64,000 bases of DNA from assembly GCA_964542915.1 (NCBI GenBank), contig CAZIVP010000002.1:496001-560000 (forward strand). Direction: 5' to 3'. The notes beneath the pieces were generated by a model. The model was not told where the DNA came from and did not search any database. It saw nothing but the letters and a program-made list of their open reading frames with translations. Position numbers and translations under genes: made by a program. This document shows positions 19,088 to 29,982 of the stretch, in pieces. The stretch is from CAZIVP01 sp964542915. GTDB lineage: Bacteria > Calditrichota > Calditrichia > Calditrichales > Calditrichaceae. Position 1 is the stretch's first letter. The number at the start of each line of letters is the position of its first letter.

Positions 19088-19705
19088 TTACCACTTATAA
19101 CGATCCTGTTCAATCATCTTTTTGATTTTTTTGTCGCCGATCCAAACTTTGGTGTTTTTCTCCAGATCGATTAATTCCAGGTCCACCTGATAATATACCG
19201 CCCGTCTACCTTCGAACGAATCCACAATGGAATTAATGGTGCCCTGTAACATAAAGTCAGCTCCGGTCTCATTGGCCAACTGTTTTGCCGTTTCGAGCGA
19301 GGCGTGGCTCTGTTGATCCAATCGTTCTTCGCGAATTTCCGTCCTTTGCTCTTTACCTGCCACAAAGGATACCTGACCCGAATTTATAAGTTCTTTTTCA
19401 ATGTCCTTGATGAATGCATCTACGGGAATGTGTTCGCTGCTTTTATTGCGAATACTCCCTACAATAACAACCGGTTTACTCCCGTTGGCCTGCTTAAAAT
19501 CGCTTAGCCAGGGTTTTGATAAAACATCGCTCACCATAGCCTCGGCGGTTAAACGCGAATCTGTGTCGTTCCAGCGGCCGCTAATATCGGTTGTTTCGTC
19601 GGCTTGTATTCGTGAAACCTGTCGGGTAGGACCTGCACAACTTAAAATAAACGAAACGGTTATGATCAAAACCGCAATCATCTTTGCTGTGTACGGATGG
19701 CTCAT
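19088..19705 (-). CDS. LpoB-like lipoprotein (penicillin-binding protein activator family)
   Basis: A 205-residue lipoprotein with lipobox ILSC near 20-23. The body reads as the LpoB/CsgG-type alpha/beta fold: ISGRWNDTDSRLTAEAM, then VVIVGSIRNKSSEHIPVDAF, a long helix with the variable QRTEIREERLDQQ stretch, ANETGADFMLQGTI, and a final strand and helix ending KKMIEQDRYKW. In enterobacteria LpoB activates PBP1b; in other phyla members of this family are found next to COG3014 and LPP20 genes and their targets are unknown. It is the first gene of the nine-gene minus-strand cluster. Confidence 0.8.
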   Translation of the reverse strand: MSHPYTAKMIAVLIITVSFILSCAGPTRQVSRIQADETTDISGRWNDTDSRLTAEAMVSDVLSKPWLSDFKQANGSKPVVIVGSIRNKSSEHIPVDAFIKDIEKELINSGQVSFVAGKEQRTEIREERLDQQSHASLETAKQLANETGADFMLQGTINSIVDSFEGRRAVYYQVDLELIDLEKNTKVWIGDKKIKKMIEQDRYKW

Positions 19706-19877
19706 AAATTTTCATTCCTCCTTCATTTTGTCCAATGAAATCCATCTTTTAATTGCTGATAACATACCAAACTAATTACAATCAATTCAATATCTAATTT
19801 ATTTTGTACGTATCCTCCTCAAGTCGCATCGAATACGTAAATCCTTACTGAGCCGTGTGATGTTCATCTAAATCAGC

Positions 19878-19912
19878 AAAAAACGGCCGGCGGTCTACCG
19901 TAAGACCGCCGT
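19878..19912 (-). terminator. Rho-independent terminator of the subtilase gene
   Basis: The stem GGCGGTCT / AGACCGCC (19889-19896 with 19903-19910) has a six-base loop, and on the minus strand it is followed by GGCCGTTTTTT. It lies 50 bases after the subtilase stop and in the right orientation. Confidence 0.85.
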
Positions 19913-19962
19913 CCGCAAGTCGAACAAGTTTGGATTGCATACAATCATTCAGCCCGGGCGTA

Positions 19963-22896
19963 TTACTTGACGAGCATCATCTTTTTTACTTTGTGCTGAT
20001 GATCGGCCTGGATTCTGTAAAAGTAGAGACCGCTCGATAAACGGGAGCCATCGAATGGAATCTTATGGTATCCTGCCGCACGGGTTCCTTCGAAAATAAC
20101 GCCCATACTTTTACCCGTAATGTCATATATTTCAATTCGCACCGAACGTGATTTTGCCAATCCAAAAATTAGATAGGTCGTTGGATTGAAAGGGTTGGGA
20201 TAATTTTGATGAACTTCAAACGATTTTGGAATGCCGGATAAACCGGAGGAGGCGATTGCACTCGGTTCAGCAACCTGGACATCGATGGTGTCCCGATCGA
20301 ACGCGCCGCTGTCGTCTGTCAATGTCGTGAACAACATATAATCTCCCGGCGTGCCATGTGAATAAATGGTGAGCGTGTCGCTTTCATTGTCATAAGCATA
20401 ACTTATGGCCGGATCACTGACGCCGAACGACCAGCTCAAAAGGGAATCAGGCGTATCCACATCCTGAGCATACTGCATCATATACAACTTCGTCGAGTCG
20501 TTTACTTGCATCGAAACCGTTTCGGGCAAATTGACGATTTCAGGCGCATCGTTACGGTCTTTGACATGAAGCAGAACTTTTGCCGTATCCTGTGAACCGT
20601 TGCCATCGGTAGCCACATATTCCAGGCTATCCTCGCCGAAAAAATCCGTTTCCGGTACATAGTGTATCGCCGTGTCGCCTTGCACACTGGCGGCGCCGTT
20701 TTGAGGTTGTTTAGAAATTTCCACGATCGTCAGGGTATCGTCGTCTGCATCCTGATCATTTTCCAGAACGTAAACGGTTTTAGATGAATCTTCCCATACA
20801 TCGCTTTCATCATCTACTGCAACGATGGGGTCGTTTGTTGAGCTTATTTCGATATTAACTTTTGCCGTATCCAAACCGCCATTGCCATCGCTCACTTCAT
20901 ATTCCAGCGAATCGGAGCCAAAATAATCGGGATCGGGGTCGTACGTAATATCGGATCCGTTATTGGTCACACTGCCGTGTTGGGCATCGCTTACGATTGC
21001 GCTTACGCTTAAGGCGTCATCTTCCGTATCGCTGTCGTTGGCCAGCACATCGATTGTAATGGTACTGTCTTCCTTAGTGGCGGCGGCGTCGTCCACGGCA
21101 ACAGGTGCATCGTTAACAGCATTAACAGTAACATCCACCCGGGCGGTATCCCTGCCGCCATTGCCATCATGTACTTCATATTCGAACTGATCATTGCCGT
21201 TGAAGTCGGCATCGGGCGTATAAACCACAATCGTATCCTGATCGGAAACCGATCCATTTGCCGGTTGTGTTATAATTGCACTTATGGTTAAGTCATCGCT
21301 GTCAGGATCGCTGTCATTGCTCAGAACATCGATTTCAACAGATGTGTCTTCGTCGGTCGCGGCATTATCATCCTGGGCCAGCGGTGCGCTGTTACTGCCG
21401 GTCGGAACAAGTTGAAGCGAGTTATATAAATTGACGCGACCCGCACCCATTTTACCGATATACTTGCTGTCGAGGTGATCATCAATATTATCGGCGCCGT
21501 CATACAGATAGGTCTCCACCTCATCAGCCGACAGATTCAGATCGAGCGACCATATGCCGGCCGCAACGCTGGCTGCAATGGGCGTGGACATGGATGTGCC
21601 GCTGATGGACGTATATCCGCCATTATTATGGGTGCTGTAAATATTGTCGCCGGGTGCGGAAATATCGACCCAGGTTCCATAGGATGTAAAACCGGTGGCC
21701 GCGTTATCATCGCTTTGCGTAGCGGCGACAGCAATTATATCGTCGCGTCCGGTCATATAATCCGTGCTTTCATCGCCGTTGTTTCCCGCTGCTTTAAATA
21801 CCAATCGCAACTTCGGATCTTCCGGGGCCGGATCCGCGCTTCCATATAAAAAGGTGTTGAGCGCATCCACCAGAGGACCGTATTCGGAAGATCCCCAACT
21901 GCAACTGGCCATTTCCGCGTCATTGATTTCGGCATATTCAAAGGCCTGAGCGGCAAAATCCATATTGACATATCCGCCCAGAAAGTCATCCCAACCAATA
22001 CGCAGGGCCATAATTTTAACGCCGTTTCCTTTACCGTTGGCGTCTTCGCCCCAGCCGCCGGAGGCCGAGTTCACGCCCGTGCTATTATTATTAACGGCGC
22101 CCACATTACCGGCGCAGTGCGTTCCATGGCCATGATGATCGCTTGGATTATTATCCTGAACATCGTAATCGTCGCCCACATCAAAGGATTGCGGATTGCC
22201 CGTTACAAAATCCCAGCCGACCCAATCGTCGTTATATCCGTTGCCGTCCTCATCAACCAAAGTGTCTGTGTTGGAAAGTTCATCTTCATTAATCCACATA
22301 TTACCGCCGATAGTGGTTCGATCATTCTGGTTGGCTTGTGTACCGGCCAAATCCACATGCCACCATTCAACGCCCGTATCCATTACGGCAACGACAACCT
22401 CTTCGCTGCCCGTACCCACGTCCCAGCCTTCAGGAGCGTCAATATCGGCGTCATTAGACTGATTTAAATGCCATTGTTCGCTGTAGTCGGGATCATCGGG
22501 CGACTTGTAAGCTTTATGAATGGGAATGGGGTCGGCGACCAGAATTTCATTTAACTCTTCATATTCAACCGCCATTGCGGAAACATTAACGCCGGCAGGA
22601 AAGCGGATTTTATACCACAAACGTAAGGCGCGTTTACTGTCATTTGGTTGACTCGATGCACTTTGGGTAAAGTGCGGATATATGCGAGAAATACCGTACT
22701 CTGCATTTAACTGATCGATTGCTTTGAGGCCGGTTCGACCTTCCTCTAATTGAGTAAAATCCAGTTGCTTGTATGTAGATTCACTGAGTTTAACGGCAAT
22801 CTCCGTATCTTTATAGCCGACAAAGGAATCAGCCGCGAATACATTGCCGTAAATTATCAGCGCTAAAAACATCAAGAGCGTCACACTTTTCTTCAT
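19963..22896 (-). CDS. Secreted subtilisin-like protease with three cadherin-like repeats and type IX sorting domain
   Basis: A 977-residue extracellular serine protease. Signal peptide 1-21; N-terminal propeptide-like region to about 130; S8 catalytic domain about 150-490 with Asp173 in VMDTGVEW, His257 in HGHGTHCAG and Ser435 in SGTSMSTP. Three tandem Ig/cadherin-like repeats of about 92 residues follow (about 503-780), each with a DVLxNDxD core and ending in a DGNGxxDTA strand. A linker domain and a C-terminal sorting domain follow, with NYPNPFNPTTYLIFG and the end motif SGLYFYRIQA...KKMMLVK, typical of substrates of type IX-like secretion. It has its own terminator. The last 280 residues resemble the next gene upstream. 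Confidence 0.92.
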   Translation of the reverse strand: MKKSVTLLMFLALIIYGNVFAADSFVGYKDTEIAVKLSESTYKQLDFTQLEEGRTGLKAIDQLNAEYGISRIYPHFTQSASSQPNDSKRALRLWYKIRFPAGVNVSAMAVEYEELNEILVADPIPIHKAYKSPDDPDYSEQWHLNQSNDADIDAPEGWDVGTGSEEVVVAVMDTGVEWWHVDLAGTQANQNDRTTIGGNMWINEDELSNTDTLVDEDGNGYNDDWVGWDFVTGNPQSFDVGDDYDVQDNNPSDHHGHGTHCAGNVGAVNNNSTGVNSASGGWGEDANGKGNGVKIMALRIGWDDFLGGYVNMDFAAQAFEYAEINDAEMASCSWGSSEYGPLVDALNTFLYGSADPAPEDPKLRLVFKAAGNNGDESTDYMTGRDDIIAVAATQSDDNAATGFTSYGTWVDISAPGDNIYSTHNNGGYTSISGTSMSTPIAASVAAGIWSLDLNLSADEVETYLYDGADNIDDHLDSKYIGKMGAGRVNLYNSLQLVPTGSNSAPLAQDDNAATDEDTSVEIDVLSNDSDPDSDDLTISAIITQPANGSVSDQDTIVVYTPDADFNGNDQFEYEVHDGNGGRDTARVDVTVNAVNDAPVAVDDAAATKEDSTITIDVLANDSDTEDDALSVSAIVSDAQHGSVTNNGSDITYDPDPDYFGSDSLEYEVSDGNGGLDTAKVNIEISSTNDPIVAVDDESDVWEDSSKTVYVLENDQDADDDTLTIVEISKQPQNGAASVQGDTAIHYVPETDFFGEDSLEYVATDGNGSQDTAKVLLHVKDRNDAPEIVNLPETVSMQVNDSTKLYMMQYAQDVDTPDSLLSWSFGVSDPAISYAYDNESDTLTIYSHGTPGDYMLFTTLTDDSGAFDRDTIDVQVAEPSAIASSGLSGIPKSFEVHQNYPNPFNPTTYLIFGLAKSRSVRIEIYDITGKSMGVIFEGTRAAGYHKIPFDGSRLSSGLYFYRIQADHQHKVKKMMLVK

Positions 22897-23230
22897 ACAA
22901 ATTTCCCTCCCTGCTTGTTTAAAAGAGATTTTAGTTTGTTAAATTCGTATCTTTTATCATAATTCCATGAACCTGGCAATTTTAAATCGATTACTGCCAT
23001 TGCTCCGTTTGACGATTCATGGGCATACGTAAATATATATGTTTGGCCCGGATTCGGCTCCTTAATTTATCATAGATTGCGGCGGAAGGTTTTATGGAGA
23101 AAAATACGGAATTAGCGAAGTGAAGCGGAGTCAACATACAAAATCGATCCTTTATTTTTATCCTAAGTTATCTTTTTTAAAGCCACTGACAAATTTAAAT
23201 ATGAATTGTATGAAATCCTCGCTTACTGCA
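22897..23230 (-). other. Promoter region of the subtilase gene
   Basis: About 330 bases upstream of the subtilase, AT-rich in parts. I see no gene. The subtilase has a purine-rich ribosome binding site (GGGAGGGAAA) just before its ATG. Confidence 0.5.
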
Positions 23231-23272
23231 AAAACAAAGACGCCGACCGTAACTGAATCGGCCGGCGTCTTT
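23231..23272 (-). terminator. Rho-independent terminator of the FG-GAP protein gene
   Basis: The stem AAAGACGCCG-A-CCG / CGG-C-CGGCGTCTTT (23236-23249 with 23259-23272) has one mismatch and a nine-base loop. On the minus strand it is followed by a T-rich tract (TTTGTTTTTG). It lies 11 bases after the gene's stop codon. Confidence 0.85.
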
Positions 23273-23282
23273 AAACGATGAT

Positions 23283-25709
<2,427 letters not shown>

Positions 25710-26177
25710 TATTCCTCCCGATGCATTTCTAAGTGGTCATTCAGGTTTTTTTTGATTTATTATATAGCTTGAATATCATTTACAAAGCGAAATTCTATCG
25801 TGTTTTACATCACATTCAACTTACATCGTGCCGTTTGTTGCTTTTGGTTTCGGCAACTGCGCTATACTTTCCGGGAAAAGACACTTTCAATCTTAATCAT
25901 CGTATATGCCACCTACAAACGGAATGCGTATGGCAATTAGTCCTGAAATCTGTTTTCGTTCAGACTTCAAACGTTAAACGGACCCGATGCCGGCTCATCA
26001 TAATAGACATTAATCCCTATCTTGATTTGCAGAGGATCCCTCGGTATTTAATTCTTACATTAATATATTCAAATTTTAAACCATACCCGCTTTCATCCTG
26101 TGTTCCAACTTTGCCGACCTTCAGAGCTTTTTAACTTTTTTCATTGCAATTTTAATCTTTCCTTCTTATACTCTTTA
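25710..26177. other. Intergenic region between divergent genes
   Basis: About 470 bases between the minus-strand FG-GAP gene and the plus-strand SatD-like gene. A plus-strand open frame of 133 codons (25733-26134) lacks a ribosome binding site and looks like chance. The region should hold both promoters; the SatD-side palindromes begin at 26178. Confidence 0.5.
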
Positions 26178-26194
26178 ATAAGTTAATGACTTAT
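26178..26194. promoter_or_regulatory. Perfect 17-bp palindrome, distal copy (putative SatD operator)
   Basis: ATAAGT-N5-ACTTAT, an exact inverted repeat. An identical pair of arms recurs at 26236-26252 with the same spacer length, centres 58 bases apart. The downstream gene encodes a SatD-like protein with a C-terminal helix-turn-helix, so autoregulation is the simplest reading. Confidence 0.65.
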
Positions 26195-26235
26195 AATAGA
26201 ACAATAATTAGATTCATGCTTATAAACGCTTAAAG

Positions 26236-26252
26236 ATAAGTTTTTTACTTAT
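26236..26252. promoter_or_regulatory. Perfect 17-bp palindrome, proximal copy overlapping the satD start codon
   Basis: ATAAGT-N5-ACTTAT with the last two bases being the first two of the ATG at 26251. Binding here would block both transcription and the initiation region. The spacer is TTTTT here and TAATG in the distal copy. Confidence 0.65.
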
Positions 26253-26886
26253 GGGGCCAACATATTTAGTCATTATCGGTGACATAGTTCATTCCCGCTC
26301 TTTACAGAACCGCTACCGGTTGCAAACTCAATTTGAGCAACATTTAAAAGAGGTTCAATCCAAATATAACAAAGATTGCGTTTCACCGCTCACGTTAACC
26401 ATCGGCGATGAATTTCAAACCGTATTGCAAACGACCGGCCGGATGTTTGCTATGTTGCAGGCCATTGAAATCAGCACAAAAGAATTCGCTATGCGCTTCG
26501 GATTTGGCGCCGGCGGCATAAATACCGCCATCAATCGCAAAAGAGCCATTGGTATGGACGGACCCGCGTTTCACTCCGCAAGGCAGGCCATTGAAGAAGC
26601 AAAAAGGATGGGTTACAACTACTATTTTAATGGAGGGGACGAAACGAACGAGCGTCGTATCAATATACTTCTTGAATGGATTGGCGTTACATGGCAGCGC
26701 TGGACTTATGAAAAGAAAAAAATTCTGCATTACAACCGGCAGGGCTGGACGCAGCAGAAGATCGCGAAGGAGCTTAGCATGTCGCAGTCTGCCATTTCAC
26801 AGCATATTAACGCTCCCTATTTTAAATTAACGGAACAGACACAACATCTTATCGAAGAAGATCTCGAACGATTAATTCAACGGTAG
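26251..26886 (+). CDS. SatD family protein with C-terminal helix-turn-helix
   Basis: A 211-residue cytoplasmic protein. Residues 1-130 match the SatD family: YLVIIGDIVHSRSL at the start, LTLTIGDEFQTVL in the middle and MRFGFGAGGINTAI after it. The C-terminal part (about 163-187, GWTQQKIAKELSMSQSAISQHI) is a clear helix-turn-helix of the Xre/sigma-4 kind. SatD was named from an acid-tolerance operon of Streptococcus mutans; its biochemical role is not established. The ATG has no strong ribosome binding site and is overlapped by an operator-like palindrome. A membrane protein gene follows four bases after the stop. Confidence 0.85.
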   Translation: MGPTYLVIIGDIVHSRSLQNRYRLQTQFEQHLKEVQSKYNKDCVSPLTLTIGDEFQTVLQTTGRMFAMLQAIEISTKEFAMRFGFGAGGINTAINRKRAIGMDGPAFHSARQAIEEAKRMGYNYYFNGGDETNERRINILLEWIGVTWQRWTYEKKKILHYNRQGWTQQKIAKELSMSQSAISQHINAPYFKLTEQTQHLIEEDLERLIQR

Positions 26887-26890
26887 TACA

Positions 26891-27649
26891 ATGGCTTATA
26901 TTATCTTACTTTACATAACCGTATATCTGAGCGGAAGACTCTTTTTTTATGACATCGAAACGATACTCGAAGCAGAGCCGACCCTCAATTTGAAACGCAA
27001 CTGGCGGCTGGTCTGGTCTTCCTTATTTATCTTCTTTGCACCCGGTTTACTATCCTTTTTGAGTTTAGCGGGCTTGCATGTTTTACACGTTCTGTTCGAT
27101 TCCTATTTTAAATCCATAAATCGCAGCAGAGCACCGTATGCTTACCTGCTTCATCTCATCATTGTATTCCTTATCATACCGGGTATTCTTTATTTTATCT
27201 TGCCTCACCGGGTCATGATAACGAACCCAATCCAGGACGCTATCGCCGCGTTTACTGTATTCTGTGCCGCCTGTCCCGGCGCTCCCCGTGCGCTTCTTAT
27301 CCTTTCGGGTTTTCTGTTTACACTCAAAGAAGGAACCATCATCATCCGTTTAATTCTAAACCGTATAAAAGCCGTCCCCGCTGACAATCCGAAAGAACAA
27401 ACACAGGATGAAGCCGAATACGAACGCGGTCGGCTCATCGGAATACTCGAACGTACGTTTGTATATTTTCTCATTTTGTTTGACCAAATAGGGGGCATTG
27501 CCGTTATCATTGCTTTAAAATCCCTGGCGCGCTTTAATAAGTTAAATGACAAAACCTTTGCCGAGTATTTTTTAATCGGTTCGCTATTATCATTGCTCGT
27601 CGCCTCGGCTCCGGCGGTTATCGTGCTATTATTGCTAACAATCCTTTGA
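26891..27649 (+). CDS. Multi-pass membrane protein, DUF3307-like partner of SatD
   Basis: A 252-residue, strongly hydrophobic protein with about six or seven membrane segments (about 1-18, 38-64, 82-106, 112-140, 188-208, 222-250). The segment LHVLHVLFDSYFKS near 60-73 resembles the helix of DUF3307 proteins that commonly sit next to satD. A charged cytoplasmic loop lies at about 158-185. It starts four bases after the SatD-like gene and is surely cotranscribed. The family assignment rests mainly on the pairing; the usual DUF3307 DFxLQ motif is not seen. Role unknown. Confidence 0.6.
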   Translation: MAYIILLYITVYLSGRLFFYDIETILEAEPTLNLKRNWRLVWSSLFIFFAPGLLSFLSLAGLHVLHVLFDSYFKSINRSRAPYAYLLHLIIVFLIIPGILYFILPHRVMITNPIQDAIAAFTVFCAACPGAPRALLILSGFLFTLKEGTIIIRLILNRIKAVPADNPKEQTQDEAEYERGRLIGILERTFVYFLILFDQIGGIAVIIALKSLARFNKLNDKTFAEYFLIGSLLSLLVASAPAVIVLLLLTIL

Positions 27650-27772
27650 GTTTCCCGTTTTTTTTAGTCTATCATTCAATTCTATGCTTGCACATTACAC
27701 ACTCCGTACACTATCTTAATTCTTAAATGAACATTTTCGACCATTGCAGAGATAGAAACGGATGTTTGTATA

Positions 27773-28390
27773 ATGCCAAATCCAAAGAACCCCAACCATC
27801 AAGTCGCATTGAATGCAGACAAATGGGTTGATGAATACGGCGACTATCTTTATCGTTACGCACTTATTCGCGTTAACAATAAAAAGATAGCCGAAGATTT
27901 GGTGCAGGAAACGTTTCTATCGGCGTTAAAAGCGAAAGATCGCTTTGAGGGCCAAAGTTCGGAACGCACCTGGTTCACAACCATCCTCAAAAATAAAATT
28001 ATCGATTATTACCGGCGCGCCGAACATCAGTACAGGGAATACCCCGACAAACAGCAGGACGATCCGGAAGAAAGCGACTTTCAGCAAGAGGGCGAGATGC
28101 CGGGTTTCTGGCGCATCAACAAAGCGCCGGAGGATTGGGGCGAACATCCGGAAGAGGCCCTGCATCAAAAAGAGTTTATGCGAATCCTTCAAGAATGCAT
28201 TGCAGAACTACCCAAGCGTTTGGCGCGCGTATTTACCTTAAGAGAAATTGACCAGGAGGATTCGGACGCCATTTGTAAGCAACTTGAAATCACCTCGTCT
28301 AACCTCTGGGTCATGTTGCATCGCGCCCGGCATCAATTGCGAAAATGCCTGGAAATCAACTGGTTTGGAATGAAACCCGAAAGCGTATAG
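27773..28390 (+). CDS. ECF-type RNA polymerase sigma factor
   Basis: A 205-residue sigma-70 family member with only regions 2 and 4. Region 2: YLYRYALIRVNNKKIAEDLVQETFLSALKA (about 26-58 in part) and the -10-binding segment RTWFTTILKNKIIDYYRR. A long acidic linker (about 88-125) joins region 4: LPKRLARVFTLREIDQEDSDAICKQL then SSNLWVMLHRAR, the -35-binding helix-turn-helix. The product redirects RNA polymerase to a small regulon. The adjacent downstream gene, 11 bases away, encodes a small zinc-binding protein that fits as its anti-sigma factor. Confidence 0.93.
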   Translation: MPNPKNPNHQVALNADKWVDEYGDYLYRYALIRVNNKKIAEDLVQETFLSALKAKDRFEGQSSERTWFTTILKNKIIDYYRRAEHQYREYPDKQQDDPEESDFQQEGEMPGFWRINKAPEDWGEHPEEALHQKEFMRILQECIAELPKRLARVFTLREIDQEDSDAICKQLEITSSNLWVMLHRARHQLRKCLEINWFGMKPESV

Positions 28391-28401
28391 GCTTTTATAT
28401 T

Positions 28402-28719
28402 ATGAACAAATCCGTACCGAAACTCCTTATGAAAATCATGATGAAAATGACGCCCACCTGCGAGGTGGTCGCTTATAAAGTTTCTGAAGCAATGGATCAT
28501 AAACTATCCCTATGGGATCGCATCCGTGTTAACGTCCACTTAATGGGCTGTCATCTCTGCAACCGTTATCGGGAACAACTCCTTGCGCTACGTAAAATGC
28601 TCCACTCCTATTCCGACCAAATCAAAGCCATGGAAAACGATTCTTCCATTCAATTGGAAACCAAAACCAAAGAACGCATCAAGGAAAGGATATATAAAGA
28701 AACCGATAACGATGGGTAA
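28402..28719 (+). CDS. Small zinc-binding putative anti-sigma factor (ZAS-like, soluble)
   Basis: Start taken at ATG 28402, 11 bases after the sigma factor stop, giving 105 residues. HLMGCHLC at 46-53 supplies the His-x3-Cys-x2-Cys motif of zinc-binding anti-sigma (ZAS/zf-HC2) domains; Cys20 may be a fourth ligand. The rest is amphipathic helix. No membrane segment is present, so unlike most ZAS anti-sigma factors it would be cytoplasmic and could respond to thiol oxidation or metal. The assignment depends on motif plus position; the signal is unknown. Confidence 0.75.
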   Translation: MNKSVPKLLMKIMMKMTPTCEVVAYKVSEAMDHKLSLWDRIRVNVHLMGCHLCNRYREQLLALRKMLHSYSDQIKAMENDSSIQLETKTKERIKERIYKETDNDG

Positions 28720-28890
28720 CATTTATATGCGTTTCAAACGTTTCTTTAACCAGATCCTCTCTTAAACTTGATTCGATATATCATCCTCTACTGTTTATCC
28801 TGAATTCCAAAACCGCGCCCGATGTAAGTTTTTAGGTCGTTTTCCGTCCACTATTGTAGTATAAAAAAATACATAAGAGAGTGACACACA

Positions 28891-29940
28891 ATGATCGATC
28901 GGAACAAATTGAAGCGTTCTCTTACCTACATGTATTTGGACGGAATTCCCAAAGAAATTGTACGATCAATTTATGCCTTCTATAAAAATGAAAATCTGAA
29001 TGTTGTCCATCATTTAAATCCCAATTACTTTAAAGATAAATTGCGATGGAACCGGTCGGTGTTGTTTAAAGTATTGGTATCCGGTCTATTGCACGAACTA
29101 TTTGAAATGCACTGGGAAGTCAATTGTCCTTATTGCAATAGTAGCATTAATCGTTTTCATAAGCTAAAGGACTTGAACGATTCTGATTATTGCCCGGAGT
29201 GCCAAATGGGTTTCCACAATCATGCTGATCATAATATCTTCGTAACCGTCTCGATACACAAAAATCTACTAAAAGAAAAGATGGAGCATTCGTTACATAA
29301 AGGACAGAAAGATAACCATCCTGCTTTAAATGCGATCGAATTAATAGCATATCCGCCGTTCAGAGAGCACTTCACGGCTGAAGTGCCCAGATTGGATCAA
29401 TCCATCCGTTTACGCTCAGTAACAGTCATGTTTACGGATTTAATCCAATCCACGGCGCTCTATCACTCCATGGGGGATATGAACGCCTACGCCTTTGTTC
29501 AGTCGCACTTTAATGTCATGTTTCAACATATTATCGAACAAACAGGCGGTATTATAAAAACAATCGGCGATGCCGTTATGGCCGTCTTTCAGGATGGCGA
29601 GCAGGCCTTGAAAGCTTCATTATTACTCAAAGACGCCGTTAACAACCTCCTGCAAGAAAATAAAATGCAGGGTAAAAGCGGTTTAAAAATCGGGTTAAGC
29701 CGCGGTACGGCGTTAATTGTAAACTTAAATGAAGCCCCTGATTTGTTTGGAACAACTGTTAATTTAGCGGCGCGCATTGTCTCATTGGCCGATAACTCTT
29801 GTATAGCCATTACTTCAACCTTACTGGAACGGGTTGAAATAAAACAATTTATTAAATCACATAATCTCAATGTGAAGAGTAATAAAACACGGCTTAAAGG
29901 ATTCCCCTCTAAAATCAAAGTGCATATGCTTTGTTTTTAA
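28891..29940 (+). CDS. Class III adenylate/guanylate cyclase with N-terminal zinc ribbon
   Basis: A 349-residue protein. The C-terminal half (about 172-345) is a class III nucleotide cyclase domain: metal-binding Asp183 in VMFTDLIQST and Asp227 in IKTIGDAVMAVF, and transition-state Asn291/Arg295 in VNLAARI. The N-terminal half is not a common sensor: residues 1-70 are helical and CPYC (79-82) with CPEC (101-104), followed by His residues, forms a zinc ribbon. No membrane segment. It makes cAMP or possibly cGMP; the substrate-selecting residues are not decisive by eye. The gene stands alone, 171 bases after the anti-sigma gene. Confidence 0.9.
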   Translation: MIDRNKLKRSLTYMYLDGIPKEIVRSIYAFYKNENLNVVHHLNPNYFKDKLRWNRSVLFKVLVSGLLHELFEMHWEVNCPYCNSSINRFHKLKDLNDSDYCPECQMGFHNHADHNIFVTVSIHKNLLKEKMEHSLHKGQKDNHPALNAIELIAYPPFREHFTAEVPRLDQSIRLRSVTVMFTDLIQSTALYHSMGDMNAYAFVQSHFNVMFQHIIEQTGGIIKTIGDAVMAVFQDGEQALKASLLLKDAVNNLLQENKMQGKSGLKIGLSRGTALIVNLNEAPDLFGTTVNLAARIVSLADNSCIAITSTLLERVEIKQFIKSHNLNVKSNKTRLKGFPSKIKVHMLCF

Positions 29941-29982
29941 GGCCTGTCCCCGATCATTAAAAACGTTTATACTAATGAATTT

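Noticed and set aside
25733..26134. A plus-strand open frame of 133 codons upstream of the SatD-like gene
   Set aside because: It has no ribosome binding site or recognisable domain, an odd composition, and lies in the expected divergent promoter region.
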